Assembly (NCBI GenBank): GCA_017390225.1
Contig: JAFPCL010000055.1
Span: 1 to 14,700 of the forward strand
Length of the DNA stretch: 14,700 nucleotides
Source of the DNA: Clostridia bacterium
Lineage (GTDB): Bacteria; Bacillota; Clostridia; CAKSNL01; HGM11501
Reading direction: 5' to 3'
Below, piece by piece: positions 7,762 to 14,700 of this stretch. The notes beneath the pieces were generated by a model that saw only the letters and a program-made list of their open reading frames with translations, was not told the origin of the DNA and ran no database searches. A program made the position numbers and the translations under genes. Within the stretch, counting starts at the first letter, position 1, and every line of letters begins with the position of its first letter.

Positions 7762-8607
7762 ATGAAGAAAAGCAATTTGACAACCATTTTACTAATTATT
7801 ATTTTTCTTGTAGGGCTGTCCTTGCTGCTGTATCCCACAGTGAGCGATTATTGGAACTCTCTGCGGCAGTCGCAGGCGGTAACGTCCTATGCAGATGCGG
7901 TCGCATCTTTACAAACAGAGGATTACACTGCATTTTGGAATAAAGCAGTAGCATACAACGAAAGTTTGACGGAAAGAAACAATAATTATTTGTTATCCGA
8001 AGAACAAAAAGTGTTGTACGAAACAATGCTGAAGGTATCGGAGCACGGAGCTATGGGGTATATCGAGATTCCGTCGATTGCCTGCACCTTGCCCGTCTAC
8101 CACGGAACGGATGAAAAAATTCTGCAAATTGCCATCGGGCATCTGGAATGGACCAGCCTTCCCGTGGGAGGAAACAGCACTCACTGTGTCTTGTCGGGAC
8201 ACCGTGGCTTGCCCGGAGCAAAACTGTTTACCAACTTGGACAAACTGGTCATCGGCGATATTTTCATGCTGAAAGTGCTGAATGAAGTGCTGACCTATGA
8301 GGTGGACAATATTGCTATTGTTGAGCCGGATGAAGCAGAACTTTTGCATATCGAAGAAAATAAGGACTATTGCACACTGGTAACCTGCACCCCATACGGA
8401 ATCAATTCGCATCGTCTTTTGGTACGAGGACACCGCATTGACAATTCAGAGCTGGAATCCACGGCGCGCGTGACGGCAGATGCCATGCAGATTGAGCCGA
8501 TGATGGTAGCGACCATCATGGCGGTGCCTTTGATTATTTTGTTTATGATGATACTTCTTCTGACCGATAGAAAGAAAAATGGAGGGACACAAGATGAAGA
8601 CGAATAA
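7762..8607 (+). CDS. srtC: Class C sortase (pilin polymerase)
   Basis: This membrane transpeptidase cleaves LPXTG-type signals and joins pilin subunits through a lysine of the next subunit. The 281-residue product has an N-terminal membrane helix (about 8-26), the sortase barrel (about 95-225) and a C-terminal membrane helix (about 247-267), which is the class C layout. The catalytic residues are visible: His147 in 'SGHRGLP', Cys209 in 'TLVTCTP' and Arg218 in 'SHRLLVRG'. Class C enzymes usually have a lid with a DPF/DPW motif just before the barrel; the matching stretch (about 72-96) has no such motif. The start ATG has AAGGAGAG 7 bases upstream. The gene lies right after the major pilin gene and overlaps the next gene by 14 bases. 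Confidence 0.93.
   Translation: MKKSNLTTILLIIIFLVGLSLLLYPTVSDYWNSLRQSQAVTSYADAVASLQTEDYTAFWNKAVAYNESLTERNNNYLLSEEQKVLYETMLKVSEHGAMGYIEIPSIACTLPVYHGTDEKILQIAIGHLEWTSLPVGGNSTHCVLSGHRGLPGAKLFTNLDKLVIGDIFMLKVLNEVLTYEVDNIAIVEPDEAELLHIEENKDYCTLVTCTPYGINSHRLLVRGHRIDNSELESTARVTADAMQIEPMMVATIMAVPLIILFMMILLLTDRKKNGGTQDEDE
8581..8586 (+). promoter_or_regulatory. Ribosome binding site that fixes the start of the CnaB-repeat pilin
   Basis: GGAGGG lies 7 bases before the ATG at 8594. The upstream in-frame ATG at 8579 has no ribosome binding site, so the shorter form beginning MKTNKKFLTFF is preferred. The site lies inside the end of the sortase gene. Confidence 0.75.
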
Positions 8608-10885
8608 AAAGTTTTTAACATTCTTTCTGTGTATGATTATGATTTTCTCACTTTTGCCCACGTCACTCTTTGCGGCAGGAAGCTTGGATACAAGCAGATC
8701 GGTTTCACTGACCATTGCATATCTGAATGCAGAAACGCCGATCCAAAAAGCAAATTTCCGCTTGTATCATTTTGCAACGCTTCACACAAACGGCGACTGT
8801 GTTCTGACGGAAAATTTTGCTTCCAGCGGCATTGAAATGATTGAAGGGAAAAACGATGCGGCATGGATGGAGGTCACCACAGCCCTGCACGGTTATGTTC
8901 AGCTCAATGATATTGAAGCAACGGCAAGCGGAAAAACCGATGATAACGGCAAGGTGCTGTTCACGGGAATCCCCCAAGGGTTGTATCTGGTTGTGGGCGA
9001 CACCATTAAGCAAGGTAGCCGAAGATACACGGCAGAGCCTTTTGTTGTATCGCTTCCTTCCATGAGTGCACAATCGGGTGCATGGACATACGACCTTGAA
9101 GTCAACCCCAAATTTACTTCGAAAAAAATAGAAAACAACGTAAACACCATTACCCGTCGTGTGGTAAAGGTGTGGAATGACGAAGGATTCGAATTTAAAC
9201 GCCCCCAAAGCATTTCCGTTGTGCTTCTGAAGGATGGAGAAGAATATGATTCCGTGGCATTGAATGCGGCAAACAACTGGCGCTATGAATGGAATCACCT
9301 GAATGAAAATTATACCTGGACGATTGCCGAAAAGGATGTGCCCGCCAACTATACCATGAAAGCAAGTAAAGTCGGCATCACCTATACAATCACCAACACC
9401 TATAAAAAGGATACCGAGGGCGACACCGTAGAACGTCAGGTAACCAAGGTTTGGAATGATAAGGGTAATGAAGATAAACGTCCTTCTTCTGTCGAAGTCG
9501 TTTTGCTTAAAGACGGAGCGGCTTATGAAACCGTGACTTTAAATGCGGCGAACAACTGGAAATATCGCTGGACAGGACTTTCGAACAGCTATCAGTGGAG
9601 TGTTGACGAAAAAAATGTGCCGGCAGGGTACAAGAAAACCGTTACAAACGAGGGAATCGCCTATGTAATCACCAACACTTACGAAAAAGACGATGATAAG
9701 GGCATCAGCCGTCAAGTAAAGAAGATTTGGAACGATAGCGCAGATCAAAGCAAACGTCCCGCATCTGTTACGGTCGTTCTTTACAAAGATGGAGAAGCCT
9801 TTGAAACCGTCACACTGAACGAGGAGAACGGCTGGCAGTATCAATGGACGGGGCTTTCCAAAGAGCACCAATGGACAGTCGATGAAAAAGACGTGTCGGC
9901 AGGCTATAAAAAGTCTGTCATGCAAGAAGGCGTTGCTTTTATCATTACCAACACCCGTGTGCCGGGAACTCCTGAAGTTTATACAGAACGTCAAGTTGTA
10001 AAAGTTTGGGATGATGCAGGCTTTGAACAGAAGCGACCTGCCGCTGTCGAGGCTGTGCTGTATAAGAATGGTGAAGTGTATGAAACTGTCGAACTGAAGG
10101 AAGAAAACCATTGGCAACATACTTGGACAGGGCTTGATGATGCTTATACATGGACAGTGAAAGAACAGAATGTACCGCAGGGTTATCGTGCATCTGCCGC
10201 CAATGACGGCACTGTCTACGTGCTGACCAACACCTATATCAAAGAAGAAACGGTTGATCGTCAGGTCATTAAGGTTTGGGATGATGCAGGCAATGAAGAC
10301 AAACGCCCCCATGCTGTGACGGTGTCGCTTCTGTGCGACGGCGAAGAGAGCGAAGTTGCTACGCTGAACGAGGCAAACGGATGGCAATATGCCTGGACGG
10401 GCTTGTCTAAAGAAAAGACCTGGACTCTGGTGGAAACGGAAGTTCCCGAAGGCTATGCTTCGACGGTAACCGATGACGGCATCACCTTCCTTCTGACCAA
10501 TCGCTATATCGTAAAAGAAACCATAACGGTGCAAAAAATCTGGAATGATGCGGCACATGAAAGTGAACGTCCGAACAGAGTGGAAGTTGAGCTTCTGCGT
10601 GACGGCGTTGTGATCGACACCGTGATATTGGATGAAGCCTGTGGATGGACACACCAATGGATAGAATTGGATGGTGGATATGCCTACGCAGTACGGGAAA
10701 AAGAATTGGATAAATACAAAGTAACAGTGCAGCAAGATGGCAACACCTTTGTGATCACCAACACCTACAGCGAAATTCCGCAAACAGGGCAGCTGTGGTG
10801 GCCGGTGCCTGTGCTTTTGGCGGCAGGTCTTTTGATGATTTTGCTCGGACTTTTGCGCCGCAGAGGAATGGGCTATGAAAAATAA
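8594..10885 (+). CDS. Ancillary pilin with six CnaB repeats and an IPQTG sorting signal
   Basis: The 763-residue surface protein has a signal peptide (about 1-28, ending LFAA/G) and an N-terminal prealbumin-like pilin domain (about 35-175). Six CnaB repeats then start near residues 188, 281, 373, 466, 556 and 646, each about 90 long. Each repeat keeps the three residues for a self-made isopeptide bond: Lys in the 'KVW/KIW' strand, Glu before the 'VPxGY' turn, and Asn in 'ITNTY' or its variants. The sorting signal is IPQTG (728-732), followed by a hydrophobic helix and the tail RRRGMGYEK. Stacked CnaB domains make stiff, protease-resistant stalks, so this is probably a stalk or basal ancillary subunit. 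It sits between the two sortase genes and overlaps both (14 and 11 bases). Ile in place of Leu in the sorting signal may direct it to one particular sortase. Confidence 0.92.
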   Translation: MKTNKKFLTFFLCMIMIFSLLPTSLFAAGSLDTSRSVSLTIAYLNAETPIQKANFRLYHFATLHTNGDCVLTENFASSGIEMIEGKNDAAWMEVTTALHGYVQLNDIEATASGKTDDNGKVLFTGIPQGLYLVVGDTIKQGSRRYTAEPFVVSLPSMSAQSGAWTYDLEVNPKFTSKKIENNVNTITRRVVKVWNDEGFEFKRPQSISVVLLKDGEEYDSVALNAANNWRYEWNHLNENYTWTIAEKDVPANYTMKASKVGITYTITNTYKKDTEGDTVERQVTKVWNDKGNEDKRPSSVEVVLLKDGAAYETVTLNAANNWKYRWTGLSNSYQWSVDEKNVPAGYKKTVTNEGIAYVITNTYEKDDDKGISRQVKKIWNDSADQSKRPASVTVVLYKDGEAFETVTLNEENGWQYQWTGLSKEHQWTVDEKDVSAGYKKSVMQEGVAFIITNTRVPGTPEVYTERQVVKVWDDAGFEQKRPAAVEAVLYKNGEVYETVELKEENHWQHTWTGLDDAYTWTVKEQNVPQGYRASAANDGTVYVLTNTYIKEETVDRQVIKVWDDAGNEDKRPHAVTVSLLCDGEESEVATLNEANGWQYAWTGLSKEKTWTLVETEVPEGYASTVTDDGITFLLTNRYIVKETITVQKIWNDAAHESERPNRVEVELLRDGVVIDTVILDEACGWTHQWIELDGGYAYAVREKELDKYKVTVQQDGNTFVITNTYSEIPQTGQLWWPVPVLLAAGLLMILLGLLRRRGMGYEK
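9155..10768 (+). repeat. Six tandem CnaB repeats within the ancillary pilin gene
   Basis: The unit is about 270-280 bases and begins with codons for R-Q-V-x-K-V-W, with K-R-P about 14 residues later and W-T-G-L near the middle. Units 2 and 5 share 'GNEDKRP'. DNA identity between units is only moderate, so the array looks old rather than freshly duplicated, although recombination could still change copy number. Confidence 0.85.
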
Positions 10886-11495
10886 AAAAGGATTGGTATT
10901 CATCGGCATGGGGCTGCTTCTGATTGCGGCAGCCCTTTGCCTTTGCGGATATAATCTGTGGGATGCAAAAAGGGCAGAAAAAGCGGTCGGCGAAGTACTG
11001 CAAAGCTTTGAAATTGAAAAGAAAGAATATGCATCCCCGGATATGGAAACAGGAGAATATGTAGTTCCCGATTATGTACTGAATCCGCAAATGCAGATGC
11101 CCACGCAAAAGCATGGGGATTATGACTATATTGGGATGCTGGAGCTTCCTGCGTGTGATTTAAAGCTTCCGGTGATATCCGAATGGACGTATCCGGCACT
11201 CAAGATTGCGCCTTGCCGATTTTCAGGAACGCCCTATCTGGGCAACATGATTATCGCCGCCCATAGCTATAGAGCCCATTTCAGAAAAATACGAACGATC
11301 CCCATGGGTGAAATTGTGATTTTTACGGATATGGACGGCAACGAATTTCGTTATGAGATTATCGACCGTGAAAATGTTTCCGGTACAGATTTGGAAGCCC
11401 TGCAAGGCGGGGATTGGGATTTGACACTTTTCACCTGTACACCCGGCGGCAGTAGCCGTGTAGCGGTGCGATGCGAAAAAATGCAACAGAACTAA
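10875..11495 (+). CDS. Second sortase, small, with TLFTC active site
   Basis: The 206-residue enzyme has one N-terminal membrane helix (about 6-27) and no C-terminal one, unlike the class C sortase upstream. The active-site residues are His130 ('IIAAHSYRAHF'), Cys188 ('TLFTCTPGG') and Arg195 ('SSRVAVRC'). The segment 'PVISEWTYPALKIAPCRFSG' (99-118) matches a sortase type common in Clostridia, often simply labelled class D or unclassified; I do not assign a class. The ATG at 10875 has AGAGGA 7 bases upstream and overlaps the stop of the ancillary pilin gene by 11 bases, so the two are probably translationally coupled. As the last gene of the operon it may attach the IPQTG ancillary pilin, or anchor the finished fibre to peptidoglycan. 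Which of these it does is inference. Confidence 0.9.
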   Translation: MKNKKGLVFIGMGLLLIAAALCLCGYNLWDAKRAEKAVGEVLQSFEIEKKEYASPDMETGEYVVPDYVLNPQMQMPTQKHGDYDYIGMLELPACDLKLPVISEWTYPALKIAPCRFSGTPYLGNMIIAAHSYRAHFRKIRTIPMGEIVIFTDMDGNEFRYEIIDRENVSGTDLEALQGGDWDLTLFTCTPGGSSRVAVRCEKMQQN

Positions 11496-11536
11496 AAAAT
11501 ACCGTGCATCCGAAAATCGGATGCACGGTATTTTTT
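11494..11536. terminator. Bidirectional terminator between the pilus operon and the isomerase gene
   Basis: A6 plus TACCGTGCATCCGA pairs perfectly with TCGGATGCACGGTA plus T6, leaving a 3-base loop. Both strands end in a T-run. It overlaps the stop of the last sortase gene and lies 13 bases from the stop of the convergent isomerase gene, so it serves both. Confidence 0.95.
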
Positions 11537-11548
11537 GAAGTGCATTCT

Positions 11549-13363
11549 TTATTTTGTAATCGTAATGCTTTCAATGACCACGGGTGTGATCGGGGTGGAC
11601 TTTTCTCCACTCATGCCGTAATCCACAGGGGTAGCGGCGATGGCATCGACAACATCCATGCCGTCGGTGACATAGCCGAACACGGCGTAGGAGCCGTCTA
11701 AGAAGGAGTCGTTGGTATCGCAGATGAAGAACTGACTGCCACCACTATTGGGATCGGAAGCTCGTGCCATGGAGATCGCACCGCGGGTGTGAGACAGGTT
11801 GTTGGCAACGCCGTTCCCGGTGAACTCACCTAAAATATTATATCCGGGCCCACCTGTGCCGGTCCCCTCGGGGCAACCGCCTTGGATCATAAAGTTTTGC
11901 ATCACGCGGTGGAAGGTAAGTCCGTTATAAAAGCCGCTTTCGGCAAGAGATACGAAGTTAGCAACCGTCTGGGGCGCCATATCCGGGTTCAGCTCAACAG
12001 TGATCGTGCCGAAGTCCTTGACCTTGATGGAAGCCACAGGGCGAGCGCCGATAGCAAAGTTGTTTTCAAATTCACGATAGTTTTTTGTGTCTTTTTCCAA
12101 GGGAAGAGAGAAGGGCACAGCATCCGTGAGGGTTTGTCCTTCAAAGATATACTTCCATGCAAAGCTGTTGTTTTCTTCAACAATATAGTAGATTCTACCA
12201 TCGACAATATGGGTATAATAAGCGCCCTCCTCGGTTAGCTTTTCTTCGGGAAGGCTACCGTCGGCTTTCAGTCGATACAGGCAATTTGCATCGTTATTAT
12301 TGGTATAGTACAGATATCCGTTGAAATAGTTCAGATAAAAAGCGGAAGCCTCTTGTTTTACAACAGAAATATCACCACCGGGAAGGGAAATCTTCATAAT
12401 GGAATTTCCTTCTCTTAAATAAATCGCATCCTCGGTTACGCAAGGAGCATCGATCTGTGCGGAGGATAAAAGTAACTTTTTGTCTGTAAGGGTTTGAAGC
12501 GGTGCGCTCCAAATATGATACACGTTATTTTCGTCGGCGGTGATATAAAACAAATCATCACCTGCGAATGTAAAGAATAAAACGGGCTCTTCAACGATTG
12601 CGACGGCAGACAAGTTTTCATATCGGCATAAAAAACCGTTTGTGCCATCTAAGCCGTAGCACACATCGTTATGCCAAACTGCGGAGATACAAGCGGATGT
12701 AGTGACGGCATCACCGTTTTGTTGTGTCAAAACACCATTGGTGGCGTTGGTATAATAAAGAGTATCATTGTTGTTTGTTACATAAGCACCGATGCCGAGC
12801 ATTTTGGCTTCATCGTTTTCTTCTGTCAGAATGGCACCCGTTACAGGGTTTAAGTATATAATTTTATCGTCGGCTTTGGTTAAAAGACCCATGTTGGAGC
12901 GGTTGGATGTGCCAAAACCCTGCGGAAGGATTTCTTCATATATAATATGAACCGTCCGTGTTTCTCCGTTCCATAAAACTTCAGCACCGAAAGCTTCGGC
13001 AAAAGCACGCACAGGAAGAAGCAGGCGGCTGTTGATAATAACGGGAGGGACGTCCAACGTAGCATCACGGGAAATGGAAGCATCCGCAATCTTCATAATT
13101 GCATTGTCGGGCTGTGCAGACACGGTGATATTGTTGCCGGTGACGACAGCGGTGCTCGTTTCAGCTTGCCAGTCTACAGAGCACTGCATAGCTTCGCAAA
13201 TCGCACGAAAAGGAAGCATGGTACGATCGTTAATAATCGTAGGGGCAACATCGGAAGAAACAGCTCTGCCGTTGACAAAGACAGACACATCGGAAGCTCC
13301 TGCCGTCAGCACGCCAAGCAGAAGGCAAAACGCAATGGAGAAAATAAAGAATAATTTTTTCAT
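11549..13363 (-). CDS. Secreted cyclophilin-type peptidyl-prolyl isomerase with CuAO-N1 and DUF5050-like domains
   Basis: The 604-residue product starts at the ATG at 13363, with AAAGGTGG about 10 bases upstream; a longer frame to 13426 has no such site and runs over the -10 box. A signal peptide covers about 1-24 (LTAGA/SD); there is no lipobox. Residues 24-142 match the copper amine oxidase N1 type: two copies of 'xxINxRxxLPxRA' (44-54 and 109-120), a non-catalytic wall-related module. Residues about 150-437 are rich in 'YY/LYYTN' strands, as in DUF5050, and may form a beta-propeller. The cyclophilin domain spans 438-604, with the catalytic Arg in 'FHRVMQNFMIQGG' and 'GGSQFFI'. It would catalyse cis-trans isomerisation of prolyl bonds outside the membrane, helping exported proteins fold. 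Pilins may be among its clients, but only proximity suggests that. Confidence 0.92.
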   Translation of the reverse strand: MKKLFFIFSIAFCLLLGVLTAGASDVSVFVNGRAVSSDVAPTIINDRTMLPFRAICEAMQCSVDWQAETSTAVVTGNNITVSAQPDNAIMKIADASISRDATLDVPPVIINSRLLLPVRAFAEAFGAEVLWNGETRTVHIIYEEILPQGFGTSNRSNMGLLTKADDKIIYLNPVTGAILTEENDEAKMLGIGAYVTNNNDTLYYTNATNGVLTQQNGDAVTTSACISAVWHNDVCYGLDGTNGFLCRYENLSAVAIVEEPVLFFTFAGDDLFYITADENNVYHIWSAPLQTLTDKKLLLSSAQIDAPCVTEDAIYLREGNSIMKISLPGGDISVVKQEASAFYLNYFNGYLYYTNNNDANCLYRLKADGSLPEEKLTEEGAYYTHIVDGRIYYIVEENNSFAWKYIFEGQTLTDAVPFSLPLEKDTKNYREFENNFAIGARPVASIKVKDFGTITVELNPDMAPQTVANFVSLAESGFYNGLTFHRVMQNFMIQGGCPEGTGTGGPGYNILGEFTGNGVANNLSHTRGAISMARASDPNSGGSQFFICDTNDSFLDGSYAVFGYVTDGMDVVDAIAATPVDYGMSGEKSTPITPVVIESITITK

Positions 13364-13397
13364 GGAATGAAAACCACCTTTCTTTCGGATACTGTAT

Positions 13398-13426
13398 ATT
13401 ATAGCATGTTTTTTAAAGAAAGGCAA
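13398..13426 (-). promoter_or_regulatory. Sigma-A promoter of the isomerase gene
   Basis: On the minus strand TTGCCT (13426-13421) and a perfect TATAAT (13403-13398) are 17 bases apart. The start codon lies 34 bases downstream of the -10 box. Confidence 0.8.
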
Positions 13427-13435
13427 TAAAATTTC

Positions 13436-13464
13436 TTGACAACATAAAAGAATAAGCGTATAAT
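13436..13464 (+). promoter_or_regulatory. Consensus sigma-A promoter of the second signal peptidase gene
   Basis: TTGACA (13436-13441) and TATAAT (13459-13464) are both perfect and 17 bases apart. Its -35 box lies 9 bases from the -35 box of the divergent isomerase promoter. Confidence 0.9.
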
Positions 13465-13491
13465 GAAAGAACGTTTAAATGAGGTGATTAT

Positions 13492-14328
13492 GTGAAAAAA
13501 CAAAAGAAAGAGAAAAAGCCCATGAATATAGGTAGAGAGATCCTGGAGTGGATTTTATATATTGCAGCTGCTATCGTGATTGCGGCAGTATTGAATGTGT
13601 TCATTTTCCAGATTACTCGGGTTGATGGAAATTCCATGGTTCCCACCCTTGCTCACGGAGACTTGTATGTGATTTCCAAGTTGGGCAATGTTGCAAATTC
13701 CTATCCCGATCATGAAGATATGGTTGTTGTTGACTCTCGCCTTTTATATCTTATAGATAAAAACGGAGAGCCCATTAAAAGTACAACCGGTGATATCGTA
13801 TATTATTGTGCAGAAGAAGATGGCAACGGAAAATATGTTCTTTGCCAGACCGATTCATTCTTTTTTGCCACAGATAATCAGGGGCAAATGCTTCGGATGA
13901 CAAAAGAGGAGGACGGAAGCTACACGTTGGATGAAAACGACAAGGCATCCAAAGTGGTTATGCACAAGCGCACCATCGGGCTGGATTTTTATGAAGTGTT
14001 TCGCTATAATGCCATCACAGGTCTGTTCACAGGGGACAGCATTGGGCATGTATATTATGTGAAGCGTGTTATTGGTCTTCCGGGGGATGTTCTGGAATTC
14101 GACGGAGAAAACGGCACGGTCACAAGAAACGGTGAGCTTCTGGATGAAACCTATATCAACCAAACCGAATTCCCGGTCTATGCCGACGGCACGGTCACGG
14201 TGGAAGACGGATATGTCTATGTCATGGGAGATAACAGAAACCACAGCAAAGATAGTCGTATGATCGGTCAAATTCCCGTAGAGAATGTGCTGGGCACATT
14301 AGCTTTTAAGATTAAATCCGGGAAGTAA
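13492..14328 (+). CDS. lepB: Signal peptidase I (S26 family) with a long insert
   Basis: This is probably the housekeeping leader peptidase, 278 residues long. It starts at a GTG with GAGGTGA just upstream (13481-13487). A basic N-terminus and one membrane helix (about 18-40) precede the catalytic domain. Ser48 in 'GNSMVPTL' is the nucleophile, Lys191 in 'VYYVKRVIGLPGD' the general base, and GDNRNHSKDSR (246-256) the last conserved box. Ser and Lys are 143 residues apart, against 36 in the pilus-operon copy, because of about 100 extra residues (roughly 65-185). The insert contains 'MVVVDSR', 'GDIVYYCAEEDG' and several charged loops; it has no membrane segment, so it should lie outside the cell. 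The gene is a single-gene unit with its own promoter and terminator, separate from the pilus operon. Confidence 0.94.
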   Translation: MKKQKKEKKPMNIGREILEWILYIAAAIVIAAVLNVFIFQITRVDGNSMVPTLAHGDLYVISKLGNVANSYPDHEDMVVVDSRLLYLIDKNGEPIKSTTGDIVYYCAEEDGNGKYVLCQTDSFFFATDNQGQMLRMTKEEDGSYTLDENDKASKVVMHKRTIGLDFYEVFRYNAITGLFTGDSIGHVYYVKRVIGLPGDVLEFDGENGTVTRNGELLDETYINQTEFPVYADGTVTVEDGYVYVMGDNRNHSKDSRMIGQIPVENVLGTLAFKIKSGK

Positions 14329-14341
14329 TCAAATATAATAT

Positions 14342-14389
14342 ATATAAGGAAGAAACAAAGAAATTTGATGTTTCTTCCTTATATTTTTG
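14342..14389 (+). terminator. Rho-independent terminator of the second signal peptidase gene
   Basis: ATATAAGGAAGAAACA (14342-14357) pairs perfectly over 16 bp with 14369-14384 around an 11-base loop and is followed by a T-run. It shields the rRNA promoter downstream. Confidence 0.9.
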
Positions 14390-14432
14390 GGTGAAAAAAG
14401 GGCGCAAACCCAGATGGCACAAGGGTTTGAGA

Positions 14433-14470
14433 AAAAAACGAAAAAATTTTGAAATTTTTTAAAAAAAGGG
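14433..14470 (+). promoter_or_regulatory. A-tract upstream element of the rRNA promoter
   Basis: Phased A and T tracts (A7, A6, T4, T6, A7) fill the bases just before the -35 box. Such tracts bind the RNA polymerase alpha subunit at strong rRNA promoters; the assignment rests on composition and position. Confidence 0.6.
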
Positions 14471-14471
14471 G

Positions 14472-14500
14472 TTGACAAATGAAAATTGGTGTGCTATAAT
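14472..14500 (+). promoter_or_regulatory. rRNA operon promoter
   Basis: TTGACA (14472-14477) and TATAAT (14495-14500) are perfect and 17 bases apart. Transcription should start near 14507, about 173 bases before the 16S rRNA. Confidence 0.93.
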
Positions 14501-14506
14501 CTATCT

Positions 14507-14679
14507 TGCTCTTGAGGGGAGCTGACATCACAAGCCCTTCAGGAGCAGCGGACTTTGAAAATTAAATAGCGTAAGGGCTCAAGTAAAACTTGAGTACAGA
14601 ACTTGTCGAAAGACAAGACCTTATGGCAAACAAGCCAGAAAACATTAGTAAACAAAGAGCCAAAAAATGCTCTAAAGAT
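14507..14679 (+). other. rRNA operon leader with several stem-loops
   Basis: The leader folds readily. Stem 14508-14519/14535-14546 has 12 bp with two G-U pairs. Stem 14570-14576/14619-14625 encloses two hairpins, CTCAAG/CTTGAG (14578-14594) and CTTGTC-GAAA-GACAAG (14602-14617), making a three-way junction. 'CTTTGAAAATTAAA' (14553-14566) is typical of Firmicutes rRNA leaders. TGCTCTAAAGA (14668-14678) resembles the antitermination boxA. No protein gene is present. Confidence 0.7.
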
Positions 14680-14700
14680 TTTTTAGAGAGTTTGATCCTG
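14680..14700 (+). rRNA. 16S ribosomal RNA, 5' end (cut by window edge)
   Basis: AGAGTTTGATCCTG (14687-14700) is the universally conserved 5' segment of bacterial 16S rRNA, matching E. coli positions 8-21. Placing E. coli position 1 gives a mature end near 14680; the exact end is uncertain by a few bases. The rest of the gene lies beyond the window. Confidence 0.93.

Noticed and set aside
9155..10768. Direct-repeat array of CRISPR or mobile-element type.
   Set aside because: The periodicity is about 275 bases, fully coding and only moderately similar at the DNA level; it reflects protein domains.
9539..10909. A 456-codon open frame on the minus strand opposite the CnaB-repeat pilin.
   Set aside because: It mirrors the repeated coding sequence on the plus strand, has low-complexity Cys/His/Phe-rich composition, no domain and no ribosome binding site.
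14405..14429. CAAACCC/GGGTTTG hairpin upstream of the rRNA promoter as a terminator or operator.
   Set aside because: Only 7 bp with an 11-base loop, no T-run on the plus strand, and a much better terminator lies just upstream.

Overview
The window looks like the chromosome of a low-to-mid-GC Bacillota of the class Clostridia, probably an anaerobic gut lineage. The evidence is the combination of SLH-domain surface proteins, LPXTG sorting signals, Clostridia-type sortases, Gram-positive S26 signal peptidases, strong Shine-Dalgarno sites, near-consensus sigma-A promoters, and a Firmicutes-like rRNA leader running into a 16S gene. The genus cannot be fixed from the sequence.

Region 1 (1-1934): the 3' part of a large S-layer-type protein gene (Ig-like, cohesin-like and BIG2-like modules, then three SLH repeats) ending in a strong terminator. 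Region 2 (about 2089-11536): a sortase-assembled pilus operon with one clear promoter (TTGCGA-17-TATAAT) and one clear terminator. In order it encodes a small coiled-coil protein of unknown function, a signal peptidase I with intact catalytic residues, a 1057-residue LPNTG adhesin with a striking Cys/His repeat array and a fibro-slime domain, a major pilin with an LPATG signal, a class C sortase, an ancillary pilin with six CnaB repeats and an IPQTG signal, and a second small sortase. All seven genes point the same way, and three junctions overlap. The signal peptidase would process the secreted pilins, the class C sortase would polymerise the backbone pilin, and the second sortase may attach subunits or anchor the fibre to the wall.

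Region 3 (11549-13363, minus strand): a secreted fusion of a copper-amine-oxidase-type N-terminal domain, a DUF5050-like beta-rich region and a cyclophilin peptidyl-prolyl isomerase. It converges on the pilus operon and shares its bidirectional terminator. Region 4 (13398-14389): two back-to-back near-consensus promoters drive the isomerase leftwards and a second signal peptidase I, with an unusually long insert, rightwards. Region 5 (14433-14700): an A-tract-rich upstream element, a perfect TTGACA-17-TATAAT promoter, a highly structured rRNA leader and the first bases of a 16S rRNA gene cut by the window edge.

The part most worth a second look is the pilus operon. Its large adhesin carries eight copies of an HxHxxxC unit, nearly all with a Cys 5 or 8 residues before the first His, which looks like an extracellular metal-binding array. 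A perfect 11-bp hairpin between the major pilin and sortase genes could set the ratio of their products.
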